NCBI RefSeq assembly: GCF_000577275.2
Contig: NZ_HG916852.1
Location: 685,001-749,000, forward strand
Source: Rhizobium favelukesii
GTDB lineage: Bacteria > Pseudomonadota > Alphaproteobacteria > Rhizobiales > Rhizobiaceae
DNA: 64,000 bases
Direction of reading: 5' to 3'
The stretch's first letter is position 1. Every line of letters begins with the position of its first letter. The notes beneath the pieces are model-generated. The model saw only the letters and a program-made list of their open reading frames with translations, did no database searches and was not told the origin of the DNA. The position numbers and the translations under genes were made by a program. Below are positions 51,283-60,561 of this stretch, one piece after another.

Positions 51283-53838
51283 TCAGCCAGCGGTCTTGCG
51301 CGGCTGGCCCTCTTCCGGAGGGATGATCTCCGCCGCGGCTTCCGTCGTGGCGACAGCCGCCCGGTGGCGGCGGCGCCAGTCGCCGAGGAAGAGCAGGATC
51401 GGAGCTGCAATGAAGACCGACGAAGCACCGGCAACGAGGATGCCGAAGACCATCGGAACAGCGAAGCTCTCGACCGCGCTGCCGCCCCAGATTGCCATCG
51501 GCAGCAGGGCGAGGAAGGCTGTCGCGTTGGTGTAGAGGCTTCGGGCCAGCGTCTCGTTGATCGACCGGTCGATGATCTCGCGCAGAGGCATCGACTTGTA
51601 GAGCCGCATGTTCTCACGCATGCGGTCGTAGACCACGACCTTGTCGTTCACCGAATAACCGACCAGGGTCAGGATTGCGGCGATGGCGGTGAGGTTGAAA
51701 TCGAGGCCAGTCAGCGCGAAGAAGCCGATCGCCTTGGTCACGTCGAGGACGAGCGTGACGATGGCGCCGACCGCAAACGGCCATTCGAAGCGCCACCAGA
51801 TGTAGAACAGCATCGCCAAGCTGGCGATGACGACCGACAGGATGCCGGCCCAGGCGAGCTCGCCGCTGACCTTCGGACCGATGACGTCGGTGCCGGTGAC
51901 GGTTGCCGATGGGTCGATCTTGAGGATTTCCGCCTTCAGCTTCTCGACTGCGGCCGTCTGGGCTTCTTCACCGCCGTCCTGCCTCTGCGCGCGCACCGCC
52001 ATCGTGTTGTTGTCGCCGTAGGATTGGAGGGAGACTTCGCCGAGGCCAAGGCTGTTCAAGCCCTCACGGAAGCGACCGAGATCGCTGGCGTCCTGCGTCT
52101 TCACCGACATCTGGATGCCGCCGCGGAAGTCGACGCCATAGTTGAGGCCGGGATGGATGAAGAGAACGACCGAGGCGATCGACAGGAGTGCCGAGACCGT
52201 CACGCCGAAGAATCGAGCCTTCATGAACTGGATGTGGCGGCCATAAGGGTTGAACATCATCGGTATCAGGGGACGGATGTTCAGGACCTTGAGCTTACGG
52301 CGGCGGGTGATCTCGATCATCGTCACGCGAACGAAGGCGACGGACGTGAACATCGAGATGATCAGGCCAAGCGCCATGGTCACGGCAAAGCCGCGGACCG
52401 GTCCAGAGCCGAACCAGAACAGGATCGCGGCCGCGATCAGCGCCGTCATGTTGCCGTCGATGATCGTCGAATAGGCGCGGCGGAAGCCGGTGTCGATCGC
52501 GGCAAAGGCGCTCTTGCCCTTGCGTGTTTCTTCGCGGATGCGCTCGTTGATGAGAACGTTGGCGTCGACCGCAAGGCCGATGCCGAGGACGACGCCGGCG
52601 ATGCCGGGCAGCGTCAGGGTCGCTCCGACAAGCGTCAGCGCCGAGAAGGTCAGGATGGTGTGGATCAGCAGCGCGAAGTTCGCGAGAAAGCCCCACGTGC
52701 CATACAGGATGAAGATGAAGGCGGCGACCAGCACGAAGCCGACGACGCCGGAATAGATGCCCTTGTTGATGGCGTCCGCGCCGAGATCGGCACCGACGGT
52801 GCGTTCTTCGATGACGGTGAGCTTGGCGGGCAGGGCGCCGGCGCGCAGCATGGCGGCAAGCGTGGTTGCGCTGTCGGCAGAGAAGCTGCCCGAGATCTGG
52901 CCGGAGCCGCCGGTGATCGGCTCGCGGATGACAGGCGCGCTCAACACGGTGTCGTCGAGAACGATGGCAAACGGATTGCCGACGTTCTGGCGGGTGATGT
53001 CCGCGAAGCGGGTTGCGCCGGCGCTGTCAAAGCGGAAGCTGACGACCGGCTCATGCGTATTCGGATCGAAGCTGACGCGGGCATCCGAGAGACGGTCGCC
53101 GGAGATTTCCACGCGGTCGAGAACCGGATAGGTGTTGCCCTTCTCGTCCTTCAGCATCGTCACGCCCGGCCCCGGAGCATTGTTCGGAGACAGCATGTGG
53201 AACGACATTTTCGCGGTCGAGCCGAGAAGCTGGCGCAGACGGGACGGGTCCTGTGCGCCCGGGAGCTGCACGAGCACGCGGTTACCGCCGATGCGCTGGA
53301 TCGTCGGTTCCGCAACGCCCACCTGGTCGACGCGCTGGCGAATGACCTCGAGGCTCTGCTGGACGGCAGAATCGACGTTGCTGGCGATACCGGCCGGCGA
53401 GAAGGCGATGAGGATGTTGCCGCCGTTCGTCGTGACCGAAAGATCCGACTGGCCGGCGCTGAGGCCGGTGGCAATCGCGTTACCGAGCGTCTTCAGCTGT
53501 GCAACCGCATCATCGCTCTGTGCCGGATCGGTGAGCGCAACGACAATCTGGTTCTGGTTGCGAACGATCGCCTTCGTCTGGATGTTCTTTTCACGAAGCA
53601 CGCGACGGGCATCCTGCAAGAGCGATTGCAGGCGCTCGCGGGTCAGGTCCGCTTCGTCGACTTCGAGAACGAGATGCGAGCCGCCGCGAAGGTCGAGACC
53701 GAGCGAAACACGGTTGTGCGGCAACCACGAGGGCAGACGATCGAGGGTGGATTGCGGCAGTGCGTTCGGCAAAGCAATCAGAATGCCGAGGAGAATGATC
53801 ACCGTATAGGTGAACACCAGCCATGGTGAATTACGCAT
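51283..53838 (-). CDS. secDF: Fused protein translocase subunit SecDF
   Basis: The 851-residue protein joins SecD and SecF, accessory Sec subunits that use proton motive force to pull exported proteins from the periplasmic side. The SecD half has an N-terminal helix, SLGLDLRGGSHLVLEVDEAD, a large periplasmic P1 domain, and GVVLGIGLAVDANVLINERI. The SecF half (from about 520) has NYGVDFRGGIQMSV and TLVGYSVNDKVVVYDRMREN. All 12 membrane helices appear present. The fusion form is common in rhizobia. It follows a short membrane protein gene whose C-terminus resembles a translation-arrest peptide. Confidence 0.97.
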   Translation of the reverse strand: MRNSPWLVFTYTVIILLGILIALPNALPQSTLDRLPSWLPHNRVSLGLDLRGGSHLVLEVDEADLTRERLQSLLQDARRVLREKNIQTKAIVRNQNQIVVALTDPAQSDDAVAQLKTLGNAIATGLSAGQSDLSVTTNGGNILIAFSPAGIASNVDSAVQQSLEVIRQRVDQVGVAEPTIQRIGGNRVLVQLPGAQDPSRLRQLLGSTAKMSFHMLSPNNAPGPGVTMLKDEKGNTYPVLDRVEISGDRLSDARVSFDPNTHEPVVSFRFDSAGATRFADITRQNVGNPFAIVLDDTVLSAPVIREPITGGSGQISGSFSADSATTLAAMLRAGALPAKLTVIEERTVGADLGADAINKGIYSGVVGFVLVAAFIFILYGTWGFLANFALLIHTILTFSALTLVGATLTLPGIAGVVLGIGLAVDANVLINERIREETRKGKSAFAAIDTGFRRAYSTIIDGNMTALIAAAILFWFGSGPVRGFAVTMALGLIISMFTSVAFVRVTMIEITRRRKLKVLNIRPLIPMMFNPYGRHIQFMKARFFGVTVSALLSIASVVLFIHPGLNYGVDFRGGIQMSVKTQDASDLGRFREGLNSLGLGEVSLQSYGDNNTMAVRAQRQDGGEEAQTAAVEKLKAEILKIDPSATVTGTDVIGPKVSGELAWAGILSVVIASLAMLFYIWWRFEWPFAVGAIVTLVLDVTKAIGFFALTGLDFNLTAIAAILTLVGYSVNDKVVVYDRMRENMRLYKSMPLREIIDRSINETLARSLYTNATAFLALLPMAIWGGSAVESFAVPMVFGILVAGASSVFIAAPILLFLGDWRRRHRAAVATTEAAAEIIPPEEGQPRKTAG

Positions 53839-53866
53839 GTTGTTGTTTATCCTTGATAACGCTTGA

Positions 53867-53887
53867 GCCTGCGCTCCTCGCGCAGGC
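53867..53887 (-). promoter_or_regulatory. mRNA hairpin between the short membrane protein and secDF
   Basis: In the minus-strand transcript GCCTGCGC, loop GAGGA, GCGCAGGC makes a perfect 8-bp stem. It lies 44 bases after the upstream stop and about 29 bases before the secDF start, whose ribosome site AAGGA follows the hairpin. A weaker outer pairing CGCTT/AAGCG flanks it. A role in coupling secDF translation to the upstream ORF is an inference. Confidence 0.5.
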
Positions 53888-53930
53888 GGCGTGTCTTAAA
53901 AGCGATGGAAAGCGCCGGACAGGCGCGCGT

Positions 53931-54353
53931 TCATGCCGCGGCCGCCGGCGGGCCATGTGAATCGTAAGCCTTGGCATCGGCCGCGCGGAGCGCGGCATGG
54001 AAGGCTTCCAGCCGCTGTGGCTCGCCGGCCAAGGGCAGTTCGATGCTCGGAGCCGCGCCAAGGGCTGCGACGCCGGAATCAAACGGCGCGTATTTTGGAG
54101 CCGCCTTGCGTTCGGCCGTCAGGATGCCGCGGACGGCATCTCGAGCGCTCAACTGCAGCGGCTGGCCGTCCTTGCTGGACGACGAAATGGAGTTCGCGCC
54201 GCGCGTGGGACCGATGACGAGGTTGCCGCCGAGCAGCAGGCCGAGATAGGCGAAAACGGCAACGAGCAGCGAGATCGCAACGCGACTGCTCATGCGGCGC
54301 GCGTCGAGCCTCATCTCGTGATCGTTGGGATTTTCAACCTCGTACCGGCTCAA
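53931..54353 (-). CDS. Membrane-anchored candidate SecDF arrest peptide (ApdP-like)
   Basis: The 140-residue protein has a charged N-terminus, one membrane helix (about 26-45, AISLLVAVFAYLGLLLGG) and an extended soluble part, and ends in AKAYDSHGPPAAAA. It lies directly upstream of secDF in the same orientation. In alphaproteobacteria this position is held by ApdP, a nascent chain that stalls the ribosome through an Arg-Ala-Pro-Pro type motif near its C-terminus when export is slow, raising SecDF synthesis. Here the motif reads His-Gly-Pro-Pro at residues 133-136. As I recall, R/H-x-P-P variants have been reported. Function is inferred from position, topology and motif. Confidence 0.6.
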   Translation of the reverse strand: MSRYEVENPNDHEMRLDARRMSSRVAISLLVAVFAYLGLLLGGNLVIGPTRGANSISSSSKDGQPLQLSARDAVRGILTAERKAAPKYAPFDSGVAALGAAPSIELPLAGEPQRLEAFHAALRAADAKAYDSHGPPAAAA

Positions 54354-54368
54354 CGGCGCAAAAGTCTC

Positions 54369-56186
54369 TCATTCTTTGTCGGGAGAAGGCGTTTCCTCGG
54401 CTGCGATTGTAGCAGTCTCGGCTTCGCCTTCATAGGGCACACTGTCATGATGCACTTGGGCGAGCCGGTCAACCATGCCCATGGCGATTTCCCGTTCGCC
54501 CATGATGACGGTGTCTGCACCATATTCCTTCAGCTCGTCGACCTCGGCGTCCGAATGCGCGCGTGCGACGATCAGGATGGAAGGGTTGATGGCGCGACCC
54601 TGTTCGGCGACGCGGCAGGCCTCGAAGGCGTTGGGGATGGCCACGACAAGACTGCGGGCCGCGGCGATGTTGGCAAGGTCGAGCACCTCGCGCGACACCG
54701 CATTGCCGCTGATCGCTTCGATGCCCTGATCCCGAAGCTCGCCAATGCGCTTGTCCGAGTCCTCGATCACAAGAAAAGGGGTGCTGGACGATTTGAGGTT
54801 CTGGCCAACGATGCCGCCCACACGGCCGTAACCGACAAGGATCGCATGCCCGCGAAGCGCCGTCGGGTGTACGTCGTCCTCCTCGGCCACCGGCTCGTCA
54901 GCTGGTTCGGGTAGCTTCTCTGCCATCGGTTCGGCGACAGGCTCGTCGCGCTTGGTCCGCTCCAGCATCGGGCGCAGATGATCGCAGACGTAGAAAAGTA
55001 GCGGGTTGAGGATGATCGAGATGATCGCGCCTGCGAGGATGAGGTCGCGTCCCTCCTCAGGCAGCAGGCCAAGCGCGACACCGAGCGTTGCCAAGATGAA
55101 GGAAAATTCGCCGATCTGCCCGAGGCTTGCCGAAATCGTCAGCGCCGTGCCGACAGGCTTGCGGAATAGCAGAACGATCAGGAAGGCGGCGATCGATTTG
55201 CCGATAACGATAATGAAAACGGTGGCGAGCAGCGGCAGCGGCTTCTCGACTAGGATGTTCGGATCGAACAGCATACCGACCGAGACGAAGAAGAGAACCG
55301 CGAAGGCATCGCGAAGCGGAAGGCTTTCCTGGGCGGCACGGTGGCTGAGCTCGCTCTCGGCCAGTACCATGCCGGCAAAGAAGGCGCCGAGCGCCAGCGA
55401 CACGCCGAACATCTTGGAGGCGCCAAAGGCAACGCCGAGAGCGATCGCAAGGACGCCAAGGCGGAAGAGTTCACGGGATCCGGTGTGGGCGATGCGGTGC
55501 ATCGTCCAGGGAATGATACGCCGCCCGAAAACCAGCATCAGCCCGACGAACAGCGCGACCTTGATCAGGGTCATGACGATGATCCCGCCGATGCCGAGGT
55601 CGAGGCCGAAGAGTCGGCCCACTGCGGCGGAAAGAGGCTCGACCGTCGCGTGCTCCCCGCCGCCGAGGCTGGCAGCCGCCGGGATGAGGACGAGCGCCAG
55701 AACCATGGCGAGGTCCTCGACGATCAGCCAGCCGACCGCGATCTTGCCGCGATCGGTCTCGACCAGCCGCCGCTCCTGCAGTGCCTTCAAGAGGACGACT
55801 GTCGAAGCGACGGAGAGAGCGAGTCCGAAGACGAGGCTCCCTCCCGTCGGCCATCCCATGAGCGCACCCAGTCCCCAACCGAGCAGCGTCGCAAATGCAA
55901 TCTGCGCAACGGCGCCCGGAACCGCGATGCCACGGACGGAGAGCAGGTCTTTCAGAGAGAAGTGCAGCCCGACGCCGAACATGAGAAGGATGACGCCGAT
56001 TTCGGCGAGTTCAGGTGCAAGGCTCTGATCGGCAACGTAGCCGGGCGTATGCGGACCGACGAGCACGCCAGCGACGAGGTATCCGACCAAGGGGGGCATA
56101 CGAAGCCTGTTGGCAAGCGCGCCGAGGATGAACGCAAGCACGAGGCCTCCGACGATTGTCGAAATCAAAGGCGTATCGTGCGGCAT
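54369..56186 (-). CDS. YbaL/KefB-type monovalent cation:proton antiporter with RCK domain
   Basis: ATG 56186 follows GGGAGAAAG and gives 605 residues; a GTG one codon earlier is less likely. About 12 membrane helices form a CPA2 antiporter (LVGYLVAGVLVGPHTPGYV near the start, GAFFAGMVLAESELSHR and FAVLFFVSVGMLFDP). A linker rich in Glu/Pro follows, then a TrkA-N/RCK domain (GHAILVGYGRVGGIVGQNL, about 432-545). The family mediates potassium or sodium efflux under stress, gated by nucleotide. The C-terminus is an acidic tail. Confidence 0.92.
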   Translation of the reverse strand: MPHDTPLISTIVGGLVLAFILGALANRLRMPPLVGYLVAGVLVGPHTPGYVADQSLAPELAEIGVILLMFGVGLHFSLKDLLSVRGIAVPGAVAQIAFATLLGWGLGALMGWPTGGSLVFGLALSVASTVVLLKALQERRLVETDRGKIAVGWLIVEDLAMVLALVLIPAAASLGGGEHATVEPLSAAVGRLFGLDLGIGGIIVMTLIKVALFVGLMLVFGRRIIPWTMHRIAHTGSRELFRLGVLAIALGVAFGASKMFGVSLALGAFFAGMVLAESELSHRAAQESLPLRDAFAVLFFVSVGMLFDPNILVEKPLPLLATVFIIVIGKSIAAFLIVLLFRKPVGTALTISASLGQIGEFSFILATLGVALGLLPEEGRDLILAGAIISIILNPLLFYVCDHLRPMLERTKRDEPVAEPMAEKLPEPADEPVAEEDDVHPTALRGHAILVGYGRVGGIVGQNLKSSSTPFLVIEDSDKRIGELRDQGIEAISGNAVSREVLDLANIAAARSLVVAIPNAFEACRVAEQGRAINPSILIVARAHSDAEVDELKEYGADTVIMGEREIAMGMVDRLAQVHHDSVPYEGEAETATIAAEETPSPDKE

Positions 56187-56265
56187 CACTTTCTCCCGAA
56201 CTGGAAATCCCGTTTAAAACATGACATATATGACCTATATCAACCAATATGGGTGGTTTGGCAGT

Positions 56266-56526
56266 ATGGGTCAAGGCGCAAAGGAAACAATTCTGACCCC
56301 GGCATTGTGCCGGGCCGCTCGCGGATTGCTTGACTGGACGCAGCTCGAGCTCGCCGAGCATGCGGCCGTGTCGCGCAGTACCATCCGTGACTATGAAGGA
56401 AAACACCACGAAATTCATCGAGCAACCGAGGCGCAGTTGCGTCTCGCGTTCGAAAAAGGCGGTGTCGTGTTTGTGGAGGTTGAAGGGATGGGAACATGTC
56501 TTGGCCTCCCATCCGCGACGAGGTGA
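56266..56526 (+). CDS. Small XRE-family transcriptional regulator
   Basis: From ATG 56266 the product is 86 residues; an ATG at 56221 in the same frame adds 15 Tyr-rich residues. It has a Cro/C1-type helix-turn-helix: LCRAARGLLDWTQLELAEHA, VSRSTIRDYEGKHHEIHRAT, then EAQLRLAFEKGGVVFVE. This layout is a common rhizobial single-domain regulator. It is divergent from the antiporter with about 80 bases between, so it may regulate that gene. The 3' end is 4 bases from the convergent GT39 gene. Confidence 0.8.
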   Translation: MGQGAKETILTPALCRAARGLLDWTQLELAEHAAVSRSTIRDYEGKHHEIHRATEAQLRLAFEKGGVVFVEVEGMGTCLGLPSATR

Positions 56527-56530
56527 CGGT

Positions 56531-57952
56531 CTACTTACCGGCGAGGCAGGCCGGCGAAATCCTGTAGGAAAAGATCGTCTTGCCGCGGTAGTAGCCTTCC
56601 GTTGGCCGCCAGCTCTGGACTAGCTCAGGCGATTGCACGCAGTCTACCGGATGCATCGTCACAAAAAGGACGCTGTCTGTGATATCGCCTGGCAGGGAAA
56701 GGGTCTGCTCGTAATAGTTGTCGGGCGCGCCGGCAGGCGGCTTGGCGTAGATCCGGACAGGATCGTTTCGCAGCGTGTGGAACATGTCAGCCAGGAGATC
56801 GCGGCTGTCGCTGACGATGATCGAGGTGGCCGACCGCCGTGCGAGCTCACCTGCCTCGCGACTGATCGCGCTGCGACCAAGATAGCGCTTCATGATCTCG
56901 TTTCCGTTCGGCAGAACGAGCTGGTGCGCAAAGACCGCAGCCAGAGGAAACAGGAAGCTGGCCGTACCATTTATAGCAAGCGAAAGGCGCAAGCCTTTTG
57001 GCCAGAGGCGGTGAAGCAGCCATACGGCGAGAATCGTTCCCGCACTATAGGCGGTCACACCCCAATTGGCATAGGCCTTGGCGACCAGCGCCTGAAGCGT
57101 GATCAGCAGAACGACGGGGATTGACAGCCAGATCAGCAGCGCTTCTCTTTCATTGTTCTTACCCTTGAAGGCGCGCGCGACAGCCCAGAGCATCGCAAAG
57201 AAAACGATTGGCCCGACGACGCCGAATTGCGCCGCGAAGAATTCGAGACCCCCGGCGACGTCGATACCGAGCTTGCTCCAATGTGCAATGTTCGTGGTGT
57301 GACGGATGGTCGTGCCGTCGTGGGCAAGATTCCACCAGAAATTCGACGCAGCGACGGCAAGTGCGACGATGACGGATACGAAAAAATGGCGCCAGGCTAT
57401 GCGCGCGCTTGGAAGCAGAATGAGCGCGATCAGCCCACCGGGGACGACGAAGAGGATCGCGTATTTCGAGAGGAACGCGCAGCCGAAGGCAAATCCCATG
57501 AGGATGGCGAGACTTGCAGAGGGCTTCGCTATCAGGCCGAAATAGGCCCATAGCGCAACAGTCAGGAAAAAGAGAAGCACGACATCGGTGGAAAAGAACG
57601 CCGATGACAGCGCAACGCCCGGCAGTGTGATGAAGGTGACGCCGGTCCACCCTTCGATGTCAGGCCCGACAAAGCGCTTGGCCGTCTTCATGAGCATGAT
57701 CGAAGTCGCCATGTGGATCAGCGGTCCGCCAACCCTGATCCAATAGATCGATGTCGATCCCGCGAGCTCCGTCATCGCCCGAATGACCCAGGCGATCATC
57801 GGCGGCTTTGAATAGTAGCCGAAATCAAGATTCTGCGACCAGAACCAGTATTGCGCCTCATCGACGAACAGATCGGTCGTGTCGAAATGAAGGGTGATGA
57901 CTCGCCAGAGTGTCACGCCAAGGATGATGAAGAGGCCAAGTCTGGCAGACAT
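56531..57952 (-). CDS. Family 39 glycosyltransferase (ArnT/PMT-like)
   Basis: From ATG 57952 the protein has 473 residues; a TTG at 57976 adds 8. It is an integral membrane GT-C enzyme with about 11-12 helices. The catalytic loop LFVDEAQYWFWSQNLDFGYY shows the Asp-Glu pair, and KPPMIAW follows. Members transfer sugars from polyprenyl-phosphate donors to lipid A or other surface acceptors on the periplasmic face. It is a single gene. Confidence 0.9.
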   Translation of the reverse strand: MSARLGLFIILGVTLWRVITLHFDTTDLFVDEAQYWFWSQNLDFGYYSKPPMIAWVIRAMTELAGSTSIYWIRVGGPLIHMATSIMLMKTAKRFVGPDIEGWTGVTFITLPGVALSSAFFSTDVVLLFFLTVALWAYFGLIAKPSASLAILMGFAFGCAFLSKYAILFVVPGGLIALILLPSARIAWRHFFVSVIVALAVAASNFWWNLAHDGTTIRHTTNIAHWSKLGIDVAGGLEFFAAQFGVVGPIVFFAMLWAVARAFKGKNNEREALLIWLSIPVVLLITLQALVAKAYANWGVTAYSAGTILAVWLLHRLWPKGLRLSLAINGTASFLFPLAAVFAHQLVLPNGNEIMKRYLGRSAISREAGELARRSATSIIVSDSRDLLADMFHTLRNDPVRIYAKPPAGAPDNYYEQTLSLPGDITDSVLFVTMHPVDCVQSPELVQSWRPTEGYYRGKTIFSYRISPACLAGK

Positions 57953-58040
57953 GAACGGAAATTCCGCTGAACTCAAACGCTGTAGAGCCGAAGGTTAGCG
58001 CCCTGGCGAACCGGGCGTGTTATTGCCTGGTTGCGAAGAA

Positions 58041-58154
58041 TCAAAGAACGCGCAGGGCAACCTGGCCGCGGGTCGCTTCGATCTGGTCAAGCAGCGTAAC
58101 GGCTACGAGAACAGCAATTGCGAGGAAGCACGACCCCAATCCAAGAACAATCAT
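58041..58154 (-). CDS. 37-residue single-helix membrane peptide
   Basis: A frame of 37 codons starts at ATG 58154 with AGAAGGA at the right distance and reads MIVLGLGSCFLAIAVLVAVT, then LLDQIEATRGQVALRVL. Residues 2-22 form one membrane helix and the tail is charged. The good ribosome site, hydrophobic design and isolated position support a real small protein. No family is known to me. Confidence 0.55.
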   Translation of the reverse strand: MIVLGLGSCFLAIAVLVAVTLLDQIEATRGQVALRVL

Positions 58155-58536
58155 TGCCCAATCCTTCTGACGTCATGTCACGGTTATTTCTGGGCGTATA
58201 ACACAAAGCTTGCGTCGGACTTGTAGCAGCGCTGCAACGCAAGCCCAGTAATTCGTAGATGGTTATTAGGGCCTGCTGGAAAGTCGGCATTCATAAAATA
58301 CGCATTAACCTTCAGGCAAGGAATTAACCATAAACATTGCATGACACGTCGGAATGGGAAAACTCACTCGTTCCCACCAGGCATGACGCCGCCCCGCCGT
58401 ACCGGTCGATCCGGAATCCATCTCATCAAGCAGCTCCGAAGCAGAATCTACTGATCGGGAGGCTTCAGGCCGCCGGCTGCCGCCGGAGGCAAGCCACCCA
58501 TCGGCAGCATGCCTGCCGCGCGGAGCAACAGATTTA
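58155..58536. other. Regulatory region upstream of che operon
   Basis: This 382-base region contains no supported gene on the plus strand. It should hold the che operon promoter and the promoter of the divergent 37-aa peptide. TTAACC (58305-58310) and TTAACCAT (58324-58331) resemble CtrA half-sites, which are common before motility genes in alphaproteobacteria. Confidence 0.4.
58324..58331 (+). promoter_or_regulatory. Possible CtrA half-site upstream of che operon
   Basis: TTAACCAT matches the half-site form of the CtrA box, with a second TTAACC 19 bases before it. Direct test is needed because the motif is short. Confidence 0.3.
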
Positions 58537-60201
58537 ATGACGGGCATACGCCCGGCATGTGGTTGGGGACAGGCGTTGGGGCAGGAAATGCCATCAGATC
58601 AGGCTCGAGGAGCGCAGGCAGGCAGCTTGCGTGACCGGTTGCGCTTTGCCGGGCTCGACGCCGAGCACTGTGATTTGGTCCGGCGCCACCGTGTCGATCT
58701 TCAGCAGCATCTCGCCGCCGGCCTGCGCGATCTTTTCCAGCGTTTTCAATCGTTTCCCGACGCAGCGCGCAACTTCGAGAGTGAGCGTCAGGTCGAGCGG
58801 CTTCACGACTTGCAGGCCTCGCACTGGGACGTTTTGACCGATGCGCGTTTCGACAGCCTCTATGCCGAGCGCGTCAAGGTTCTCTCAGATTCCGAAAGCA
58901 AGATGGGCCTCGACCCGCGCTGGCATGTCGCGGGTCACGGCGTCGTTCTCGAGCACGTCATCGGCGGCCTTGCGACCGAACTGGCGGGTCGCTCCTTCCT
59001 GCCGAGCAGTCGTCGTCGGGCCAATGAAATCTCCGACCTGATGTCGGCGATCATTCGTCTCGTGATGGTGGATGTCGAGATTGCCGTCTCTTTGCGTTTC
59101 AATGCCTTGCGTGCTGCCCAGCAGCGCGCGCTCGCCGATCAGCGCAACAATGACAAGGCGGACATCGCGCACGTTTTCGCCGATGTGATCAACGGTCTTG
59201 CCGCCCACGACCTCACTGTTCGAGCAGCCGTTGAGGAAGACGGCGCCCACCGGGACATCGCGCAGGCGCTGAACGGCGCGCTCGATGTCGTCCAGTCCGA
59301 ATTTCAGGCGATCGCCGAAAAGACAGCGGCGGCTGGAACGTCGGTGCAGACGCTTGGTGATGCCTCGAAGCAATTTGCCGGCAAAGCATCCATCCATGCC
59401 CAGCAGCTGCTCTCCTCCGCCGCCGCCCTTGCCGACCTCTCGCAAAGCGTCCGCCACGGTGCCGCAGGCAGCCGTGCTGCCGAGCAGGCTGCCGCCTCGA
59501 CGCGCACCGCGGCGGAAGAAAGCGGCCAGGTGGTTGGACGCGCGATTGCCGCCATGGCGGATATCGAGCAGTCCGCCGAAAGAATCGGCCAAATCATCGG
59601 GGCGATCGACGAGATCGCCTTCCAGACCAATCTCTTAGCGCTCAACGCCGGCATTGAAGCCGCCCGCGCAGGTGATTCGGGACGTGGATTTGCCGTCGTG
59701 GCACAAGAGGTGCGCGCCTTGGCGCAGCGTTCCGCTGACGCTGCGCGCGAGATCAAGACGCTTGTGAGCGCCACCAAATCGCAGGTGGATGCCGGCGTGC
59801 AGATGGTTGGACGTACTCAGGATTCGATCGGCAGCATCGTTCGTCAGGTCAGTGAGATCAACACGGCGATCGCGGCGGTCGCAACTCAGGCAAGCCAGCA
59901 TGCCGCGAACCTCGATGTCGTGACGGCCGAGGTCAAGGGCCTTGGCGTGCAGATGACCGACAACGCCGCTTGCGCATCGCGTTCTGCCGAAGGTGCGGAC
60001 GACCTGCACGCCATCATCGTCGAACTTGGCCAGACGATCCGCGAATTTCGCGTTGCCCGGCTGAACGCCGAGCCCGCGCGCCCCGCGCCGCTGTTGTCCC
60101 CGGCCGTCGATGTCAGGCGCTCTGCCGATGTCGTGGTTGACGACGAGGATTTCGGATTTGTGCAGCCCGTCGCCTCGGTCGGAGGGCGGATTGTTTACTA
60201 A
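58537..60201 (+). CDS. icpA: Soluble globin-domain chemoreceptor IcpA
   Basis: The 554-residue cytoplasmic receptor has no membrane helix. Residues about 30-190 match the globin-coupled sensor fold ([40 protein letters not shown]). The C-terminal half is a methyl-accepting signalling domain with the hairpin [20 protein letters not shown] and [21 protein letters not shown] proximal heme His is not evident: hand alignment puts Glu at that position. It is the first gene of the rhizobial che operon. ATG 58588 is an alternative start. Confidence 0.88.
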   Translation: MTGIRPACGWGQALGQEMPSDQARGAQAGSLRDRLRFAGLDAEHCDLVRRHRVDLQQHLAAGLRDLFQRFQSFPDAARNFESERQVERLHDLQASHWDVLTDARFDSLYAERVKVLSDSESKMGLDPRWHVAGHGVVLEHVIGGLATELAGRSFLPSSRRRANEISDLMSAIIRLVMVDVEIAVSLRFNALRAAQQRALADQRNNDKADIAHVFADVINGLAAHDLTVRAAVEEDGAHRDIAQALNGALDVVQSEFQAIAEKTAAAGTSVQTLGDASKQFAGKASIHAQQLLSSAAALADLSQSVRHGAAGSRAAEQAAASTRTAAEESGQVVGRAIAAMADIEQSAERIGQIIGAIDEIAFQTNLLALNAGIEAARAGDSGRGFAVVAQEVRALAQRSADAAREIKTLVSATKSQVDAGVQMVGRTQDSIGSIVRQVSEINTAIAAVATQASQHAANLDVVTAEVKGLGVQMTDNAACASRSAEGADDLHAIIVELGQTIREFRVARLNAEPARPAPLLSPAVDVRRSADVVVDDEDFGFVQPVASVGGRIVY

Positions 60202-60264
60202 CGAGCCGGTATATGAGCCATGCTCACATTCGTTGAGCGGGAACTAAGAGACAAGGAAGAGCTG

Positions 60265-60561
60265 ATGGCGGCAAGGAAAACTGGGAAGACGCTGAACCTG
60301 TCAGCGGTGCTTGATCTGAACGAAGCGACCGCGCTTCGCGACAAGCTTGCTTCGTTGCGCGGCAACGATCTGGCCATCGATGCCTCTGCAGTCGAACGCG
60401 TTGGTGCACTGAGCGCGCAGGTCCTTATGGCCGCGGCCAAGACCTGGGACCAGGACAAGCTCGCCTTTACGTTCAGCAAGGCTTCGGACGCATTTCAGAA
60501 AACCATGCAACTGATTGGTGTCGATATCCACCATCTGCTCGCTAAGGAGATCCGGCAATGA
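60265..60561 (+). CDS. cheS: STAS-domain chemotaxis protein CheS
   Basis: ATG 60265 after AGGAAGAG gives 98 residues, close to the 97 reported for S. meliloti CheS as I recall. It has a STAS fold: LNLSAVLDLNEATALRDKLA, LAIDASAVERVGALSAQVLM and a C-terminal helix. CheS binds CheA and speeds loss of phosphate from CheY1. It is the second gene of the operon and overlaps cheY1 by 4 bases (ATGA). Confidence 0.9.
   Translation: MAARKTGKTLNLSAVLDLNEATALRDKLASLRGNDLAIDASAVERVGALSAQVLMAAAKTWDQDKLAFTFSKASDAFQKTMQLIGVDIHHLLAKEIRQ

Noticed and set aside
51241..53829. An 862-codon open frame on the plus strand opposite secDF
   Set aside because: It is the antisense shadow of the GC-rich secDF gene: composition is rich in Arg, Asp and His, with no domain and no start site.
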